Below are positions 59,725 through 64,000 of a stretch of DNA of 64,000 nucleotides, one piece after another. Location: positions 4,306,501 through 4,370,500 of the forward strand of contig NZ_JAOTIK010000001.1 of NCBI RefSeq assembly GCF_030116705.1, given 5' to 3'. Source of the stretch: Streptomyces sp. ML-6 (GTDB lineage Bacteria; Actinomycetota; Actinomycetes; Streptomycetales; Streptomycetaceae). Made by a program: the position numbers and the translations under genes. The first letter of the stretch is position 1, and each line of letters opens with the position of its first letter. Below the pieces are notes generated by a model, which worked only from the letters and a program-made list of their open reading frames with translations, was not told the DNA's origin and searched no databases.

Positions 59725-60603
59725 GTGACGGATCTGACGAACCCGGCGAACCGGACGGCTCCGGCCCCGATCCCGGCCTCGGCCCCGATCCCGGCCTCGG
59801 CCCGGGCGCCGATGGTGGCCCCGGCCCCGGCGGCGGCTCCGGCGGGGGCTCCGATGGATCTCAACGCGGATCTCGGCGAAGGGTTCGGGCACTGGACTCT
59901 CACCGACGACGACGCGTTGCTCGACTGCGTCACCAGCGCCAATGTGGCCTGCGGGTTCCACGCGGGCGACGCCTCCGTGATGCGGCGGGTCTGCGACCGG
60001 GCGGCGGCCGGGGGAGTGCGGATCGGCGCCCAGGTCGCGTACCGGGACCTGGCGGGGTTCGGGCGCCGCTCGATGGACGTGCCGCCCGCCGAACTGGCCG
60101 CGGAGGTCGCCTACCAGATCGGCGCCCTGCGGGTCTTCGCCGAAGCGGCCGGGTCCACGGTCTCGTACGTCAAACCGCACGGCGCCCTCTACAACCGCGC
60201 CGTGTGGGACGACGACCAGGCCGCGGCCGTGATCGAGGGCGTCCGGCTGGCCGGCGGCGGCCTGGCGGTCCTCGGGCTCCCGGGGTCGCGCCTGCTCGAC
60301 CGTGCCCGGGACGCGGGTCTCACCGCCGTCGAGGAGGCCTTCGCCGACCGCGCGTACACGCCCCGGGGAACGCTGGTCCCGCGCGGCGAGCCCGGCGCGG
60401 TGGTGCACGACGAGGACGAGGTCGTACGGCGCAGCGTCGGCATGGCGGTGGACGGGGGCGTCATCGGGGCGGACGGCAGCCGGGTACCGGTCGCGGCGCG
60501 CTCGCTGTGCGTGCACGGCGACACCCCCGGCGCGGCGGCGCTGGCGCGCCGGGTCAGGGCGGCGCTGGAGGCGGCGGGCGTGGCCGTACGGGCGTTCACA
60601 TGA
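59725..60603 (+). CDS. pxpA: 5-oxoprolinase subunit PxpA (LamB/YcsF)
   Basis: This 292-residue protein is subunit A of the ATP-dependent 5-oxoprolinase that opens pyroglutamate to glutamate. The core starts MDLNADLGEGFGHW and contains ACGFHAGDASVMRR, YVKPHGALYNR and EAFADRAYTPRGTLVPR. The first 43 residues are a Pro/Ala repeat tail (APIPAS units). I keep GTG at 59725 because TAGCGT ends 6 bases upstream, as in leaderless mRNAs; the ATG at the core is an alternative. It is coupled to pxpB by ATGA. Confidence 0.92.
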   Translation: MTDLTNPANRTAPAPIPASAPIPASARAPMVAPAPAAAPAGAPMDLNADLGEGFGHWTLTDDDALLDCVTSANVACGFHAGDASVMRRVCDRAAAGGVRIGAQVAYRDLAGFGRRSMDVPPAELAAEVAYQIGALRVFAEAAGSTVSYVKPHGALYNRAVWDDDQAAAVIEGVRLAGGGLAVLGLPGSRLLDRARDAGLTAVEEAFADRAYTPRGTLVPRGEPGAVVHDEDEVVRRSVGMAVDGGVIGADGSRVPVAARSLCVHGDTPGAAALARRVRAALEAAGVAVRAFT

Positions 60604-61376
60604 CCGCGGACACCGGCACGCCCGCAGATGTCGGTACGGCTAGGGACGTCGGTACGGGTACAGACATTGGTACGGGTACAGACATTGGTACGGGTACGGA
60701 CGTCGGCACGGGTACGGACGTCGTCCCGGGCGTCGAGGTCCTTCCCGCCGGGCCCGGGGCGCTGCTCGTCGAGCTGTCGTCCGGCGAGCACGCCGAGGCG
60801 TTCCACGCCGAACTGCTGCGGCGCCGGGCGCTCGGTGAACTGCCCGCCGTGCGCGAGATCGTGCCCGGCGCCCGCACCGTTCTCCTCGACGGCATCGCCG
60901 ACCGCACCCCGGCCGGCCGCGCGCGGCTCGTCCGGGAACTCCTCTCCTGGCGGACGCCCCCGCCGCGCCGCGACACCGGCGCGCTCGTCGAGATACCCGT
61001 CGTCTACGACGGCCCGGACCTCGCGGACGTCGCGGCGGCCTGGGGCGTCGCCGTCGCCGACGTGCCCCGGATCCACGCGGGGACCGAATTCCGGGTGGCC
61101 TTCTGCGGGTTCGCCCCCGGCTTCGGCTACCTCACGGGGCTCCCCGAGCGGTTGCACGTGCCGCGTCGCGCCACCCCGCGCACCCGGGTCCCGGCCGGTG
61201 CGCTGGCCCTCGCGGGGGCGTACACCGGCGTGTACCCGCGCCCCTCGCCCGGCGGCTGGCAGATCGTCGGGCGGATGCACGGGCCGGGCGCGCTGTGGGA
61301 CCCGGCCAGGGAACCGGCCGCGCTGCTGAGTCCCGGGGCCCGGGTGCGGTTCGTCGCGACGGAGGCACGGCCGTGA
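60600..61376 (+). CDS. pxpB: 5-oxoprolinase subunit PxpB (KipI-like)
   Basis: This 258-residue subunit B has the KipI core (GALLVELSSGEHAEAFHAELL, VEIPVVYDGPDLADVA, AFCGFAPGFGYLTGLPERLHVPRR). Its first 40 residues are GTGTD(I/V) repeats coded by an 18-bp tandem repeat, foreign to the family. It is coupled to pxpA and pxpC by 4-base overlaps, which fits a fixed-stoichiometry complex. Confidence 0.9.
   Translation: MTADTGTPADVGTARDVGTGTDIGTGTDIGTGTDVGTGTDVVPGVEVLPAGPGALLVELSSGEHAEAFHAELLRRRALGELPAVREIVPGARTVLLDGIADRTPAGRARLVRELLSWRTPPPRRDTGALVEIPVVYDGPDLADVAAAWGVAVADVPRIHAGTEFRVAFCGFAPGFGYLTGLPERLHVPRRATPRTRVPAGALALAGAYTGVYPRPSPGGWQIVGRMHGPGALWDPAREPAALLSPGARVRFVATEARP
60634..60723 (+). repeat. 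18-bp tandem repeat encoding the PxpB N-terminus
   Basis: Units of GGTACGGGTACAGACATT and variants (GGTACGGGTACGGACGTC) repeat about five times in frame, giving GTGTDI/GTGTDV. In-frame 18-bp units allow length variation without frameshift. Confidence 0.85.
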
Positions 61377-62380
61377 CCGGGGCCGCAGGACCGGACCCGG
61401 GCGGGCCCGTGGGACCGGGACGGGCGGGCGTCGCAGGACCGGACCGGGGCGGTCCCGTCGGCACCGTCCGGGTGGTCCGGGCCGGGGCCCTGACCACCGT
61501 TCAGGACACCGGCCGCGTCGGCCGGGCACATCTCGGGGTGCCGCGTTCCGGCGCCCTGGACGCCCCCGCCGCCCGCCTCGCCAACCGGCTCGCCGGGAAC
61601 GGGCCGGACGCGGCCCTGCTGGAGACGACCGCCGACGGCTGCGCGGTCCGCCCGGACCGGCCCGTGCTCGTCGTCGTCGGCGGGGCGCCCTGCCGGGTCA
61701 CGGTCGACGGGCGGCCCGCGGCCTGGGGCGCGCCCGTGCGCGTACCGGCGGGCGCGGTGCTCGAAGCGGGCCCCGCGACGCAGGGCCTGCGCGGCTATCT
61801 GGCGTTCGGCGGCGGCCTGTTGCCGGAACCCGTGCTGGGCAGCAGGTCGGCGGACCTGCTCTCCGGGCTGGGCCCGGCCCCCCTGCGCGACGGCGACGTG
61901 CTCCCCCTGGGCCGGGCCCCGGCGGGTCCCCGGGCCGCCGACGCCGTGCCCTGGCCGGCCGCGCCCGCCGAACTCGTCCTGCCACTGTCCCTCGGCCCCC
62001 GCCACACCTGGTTCACCGACGACGCGCTGCGCACGCTCACCACGGCCGTGTACCGGGTCTCGCCGCACAGCAACCGGATCGGGCTGCGCACGGAGGGCCC
62101 GGCCCTGGAGCGGGCCCGCCCGGGCGAACTGCCCAGCGAGGGGATGGTGCTCGGCGCCGTCCAGGTGCCGCCGGACGGGCGCCCGGTGGTGTTCCTCAAC
62201 GACCATCCGACGACCGGCGGTTACCCGGTCGTCGGCGTCGTGGACGAAGCCGCGCTCGCGGGCGCGGCACAGGCCGTGCCCGGGACCCGGGTGCGGTTCG
62301 TGCCCGGTGCGTTCGTGCGGTGCGCGGCCGGGAAGGCCACAGCCGTCACGAGGGGGCGGGCAGCCCGAAGTGGTCCATGA
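61373..62380 (+). CDS. pxpC: 5-oxoprolinase subunit PxpC (KipA-like)
   Basis: This 335-residue biotin-carboxylase-like subunit C shows VVRAGALTTVQDTGRVGRAHLGVPRSGALDAPAARLANRL, the family signature, and SPHSNRIGLRTEG and PSEGMVLGAVQVPPDGRPVVFLNDHPTTGGYPVV near the C-terminus. GTGA overlap couples it to pxpB. Its last 35 bases overlap the 3' end of the convergent gene. Confidence 0.92.
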   Translation: MTGAAGPDPGGPVGPGRAGVAGPDRGGPVGTVRVVRAGALTTVQDTGRVGRAHLGVPRSGALDAPAARLANRLAGNGPDAALLETTADGCAVRPDRPVLVVVGGAPCRVTVDGRPAAWGAPVRVPAGAVLEAGPATQGLRGYLAFGGGLLPEPVLGSRSADLLSGLGPAPLRDGDVLPLGRAPAGPRAADAVPWPAAPAELVLPLSLGPRHTWFTDDALRTLTTAVYRVSPHSNRIGLRTEGPALERARPGELPSEGMVLGAVQVPPDGRPVVFLNDHPTTGGYPVVGVVDEAALAGAAQAVPGTRVRFVPGAFVRCAAGKATAVTRGRAARSGP

Positions 62381-63443
62381 TGATCCGCCTCGTCACGGCG
62401 CCGTCGGCGTTGAAGCCGGGGTCGGCGTCGTACGCCGGGGTGTTCCGGCCGACTATCCCCGCGTTCAGCAGTTCCCGCAGCAGCAGGTCGCCGCTGCGCC
62501 GTGACTCGCGACGCCGGCCGACGTTGAAGTACGACTCCTCGAACCCGCCCCGGCAGTGCAGGAACTGGAAGGGGTGCTCGGGGCAGTGCGGGACCATGTA
62601 GTGCTGCCCGTGCGGGCACTCGCACGCGGGCGTGGTGGCCAGGAACACCGTCTCCACCCGGCCGGGTCCGCCGAAGCGTTCCTCGTAGCGGAACCCGGTG
62701 ATGTCGCGCGCCAGGTCCGCCACGGCCGTTCCCCGCCCCGGCAGGGCGGCCGCGTCGTGCGTCGCCCAGGACCAGCCGGCCGATTCGCCCTGGGTGCGGG
62801 CGGGGTACCCCGCCTCGGCGAGGACGGTGGCCAGTGTGGGCAGGTCCAGGCCCTTGGCGTAGGTGACGAAGGTGCCGGGGGCGATCGGTGCGCCCGCCTC
62901 CCGCACCACCTCCCGGGCGAGCGGGGGCGAGGGGAGACCGAAGGCGTCGGCGATCGTCCGCACGAGCCGGTCCTCGTCGTCGTGGTGGTGGTCGAAGCAG
63001 TCGTGGTCGTCGTCCGTGTCCGCGGACTCGCAGTACGCCTCGGGGCCGATGAGCCCGGCGGTGAGCAGTTCGGCGGACAGGTGGTCGGGATTCTCGCCGA
63101 CCCGCTGCCCGACGTCCTCGAAGCTGAAGCCGAGGGTCAGCCGGCCGTCGCGGTAGTAGTCGAACGCGGGCCCGTGCGCCTTCGCGCTGCACGGCTCGGT
63201 CACGAAGACCACGAGCTCCGTGCCCTGCGTGCATATCCGCCGGTAGTCGACGCCGTCGTAGTCCTCGATCTCGCCGTTGAGCATGTCGTGCACCGCCCAG
63301 GCCCACCCGTCCGCCTCGCCGTGGGCGAGCGGTTCGCGCCGCAGCTCGCGCAGGCCGGTGGTGAGCGCGTCGAGCGACAGGCCGCGGGAGAAGACGATGT
63401 TCACCTCGTGGCCGGGAAAGGAACCGTGCATCCAGCTCGTCAT
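62346..63443 (-). CDS. Hypothetical protein with two homologous halves (DUF6461-like)
   Basis: This 365-residue cytosolic protein seems built from two related halves. WAWAVHD, VVFVTEPC and RLVRTIADAFGLPSPP in the first half match WSWATHD, VFLATTPACEC and VTRRIIMDHFGLPAPS in the second. A His/Asp-rich linker (DTDDDHDCFDHHHDDEDR) joins them and may bind metal. YRDGRLTLGFSFEDVGQRVGENPDHL resembles DUF6461. The ATG at 63443 follows TAAAGT by 7 bases, the leaderless pattern. Function unknown. Confidence 0.75.
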   Translation of the reverse strand: MTSWMHGSFPGHEVNIVFSRGLSLDALTTGLRELRREPLAHGEADGWAWAVHDMLNGEIEDYDGVDYRRICTQGTELVVFVTEPCSAKAHGPAFDYYRDGRLTLGFSFEDVGQRVGENPDHLSAELLTAGLIGPEAYCESADTDDDHDCFDHHHDDEDRLVRTIADAFGLPSPPLAREVVREAGAPIAPGTFVTYAKGLDLPTLATVLAEAGYPARTQGESAGWSWATHDAAALPGRGTAVADLARDITGFRYEERFGGPGRVETVFLATTPACECPHGQHYMVPHCPEHPFQFLHCRGGFEESYFNVGRRRESRRSGDLLLRELLNAGIVGRNTPAYDADPGFNADGAVTRRIIMDHFGLPAPS

Positions 63444-63484
63444 GCCGAAGACTTTAGGCACCCCCACTGACAACGACCGCCGCC

Positions 63485-63542
63485 ACCGACAACGCGAGTT
63501 GCCGGGAGGCCAACGGGCCTCCCGGCAACTCGCGTTGTCGGT
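63485..63542. terminator. Perfect 27-bp stem terminator after the metal ATPase
   Basis: Arms 63485-63511 and 63516-63542 are exact complements with loop AACG. The hairpin is 46 bases past the P-type ATPase stop and upstream of the next minus-strand gene. GTGTGGTCG repeats follow (63540-63562). Confidence 0.88.
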
Positions 63543-63587
63543 GTGGTCGGTGTGGTCGATGTGGTTCCTTCGGTGTGGCGGCTGGGG

Positions 63588-64000
63588 TTACGACGCGGCC
63601 CGGAACCCCCTCAGCCGCAGCGAGTTGCCGACCACGAAGACCGAGGAGAAGGCCATCGCGGCCCCCGCGATCATCGGGTTGAGCAGTCCGGCCGCGGCGA
63701 GCGGCAGGGCGGCCACGTTGTAGGCGAAGGCCCAGAACAGGTTCGTACGGATGGTGCCCAGGGTCTTCCGCGACAGCCGGATGGCGTCCGCGGCGGCCCG
63801 CAGGTCCCCCCGCACCAGCGTCAGGTCGCCGGCCTCGATCGCGGCGTCCGTGCCGGTGCCCATCGCCAGGCCCAGGTCGGCCTGGGCGAGCGCGGCCGCG
63901 TCGTTGACCCCGTCGCCGACCATGGCGACCGAACGGCCCTCGGCCTGGAGGCGCTTGACGACGTCGACCTTGTCCTCCGGCATGACCTCCGCGTACACCT
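63588..64000 (-). CDS. Heavy-metal (copper-type) P1B ATPase, C-terminal part
   Basis: The window holds only the last roughly 137 residues; the start lies beyond 64000. Visible parts are [48 protein letters not shown], which contains the GDGxND hinge of the P domain. The last two membrane helices follow, with MA(F)SS near the C-terminus ([25 protein letters not shown]), the Met-Ser-Ser motif of copper exporters such as CopA/CtpV. It pumps Cu+ out of the cytosol. Confidence 0.92.
   Translation of the reverse strand, partial: VYAEVMPEDKVDVVKRLQAEGRSVAMVGDGVNDAAALAQADLGLAMGTGTDAAIEAGDLTLVRGDLRAAADAIRLSRKTLGTIRTNLFWAFAYNVAALPLAAAGLLNPMIAGAAMAFSSVFVVGNSLRLRGFRAAS

Overview
The window is chromosomal DNA of very high G+C content from a Streptomyces-type actinomycete. 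The evidence is extreme third-position G/C, GTG starts, many secreted proteins, DUF397/XRE genes, a BldD/CdgB-type diguanylate cyclase, MsiK, GpgS, an HrcA/CIRCE-controlled groEL, and TTA codons that are almost absent. From memory, the order msiK ... terD, arfB, cdgB, CBM protein, nagA, nagK ... otsA, thrC, moaD-like, csp, groEL resembles the SCO42xx core of S. coelicolor. I could not verify this by alignment. I see no prophage, IS element, CRISPR array or rRNA.

Layout. 0-3 kb: msiK (shared ATPase of sugar ABC importers) with a DasR-like operator, tRNA-Thr(TGT), an ArsR-like regulator and a small secreted I36 protein. 3.4-11.5 kb: a translationally coupled 2-oxoacid decarboxylase/amino-acid dehydrogenase operon behind a promoter bracketed by two matching operators, a large secreted lectin/DUF11 protein, an FAD amine oxidase-like enzyme and an SSAT-like acetyltransferase. 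Together these suggest guanidino/polyamine metabolism. 11.6-23.9 kb: a flavoprotein, pentapeptide and ankyrin proteins, an Rpn/PD-(D/E)XK nuclease-like gene with a TTA codon, a NarL-type two-component system, two lipoproteins, an M4 protease and TerD. 24-28.8 kb: arfB, a flavin reductase, cdgB, a membrane-anchored CBM protein and a second I36 protein.

29-36 kb is an amino-sugar region: tagatose-bisphosphate-type aldolase, PfkB kinase, nagA, nagK, an AgaS-like SIS enzyme and an orphan ABC solute-binding lipoprotein, with DasR-like sites. 36-40 kb makes compatible solutes (otsB, otsA, gpgS). 40-44.5 kb holds thrC behind a SAM-I riboswitch, a sulfur-carrier protein with an unusual GGC end, a cold-shock protein, and groEL behind tandem CIRCE. 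44.6-49 kb has a SnoaL-like gene wedged beside a duplicated hydrolase 3' end, and a ferredoxin/P450 pair facing a TetR gene across a 12-bp repeat array. 49-52.7 kb: secreted adenosine deaminase, a doubly broken XRE/DUF397 locus, and a Uma2 nuclease. 52.8-56.6 kb: a MurNAc module (PTS EIIBC with a TTA codon, murQ, MurR/RpiR). 56.8-64 kb: small conserved proteins, an MFS pump, an HD hydrolase, 5-oxoprolinase pxpABC, a duplicated-domain protein and the end of a P-type metal ATPase.

Two themes link the genes. The first is uptake and breakdown of amino sugars and cell-wall sugars (msiK, nagKA, aga-like genes, mur genes), apparently under DasR, MurR and possibly bldA control. The second is that a striking number of genes carry a TANNNT box 6-7 nt before the start codon, as expected for leaderless mRNAs.
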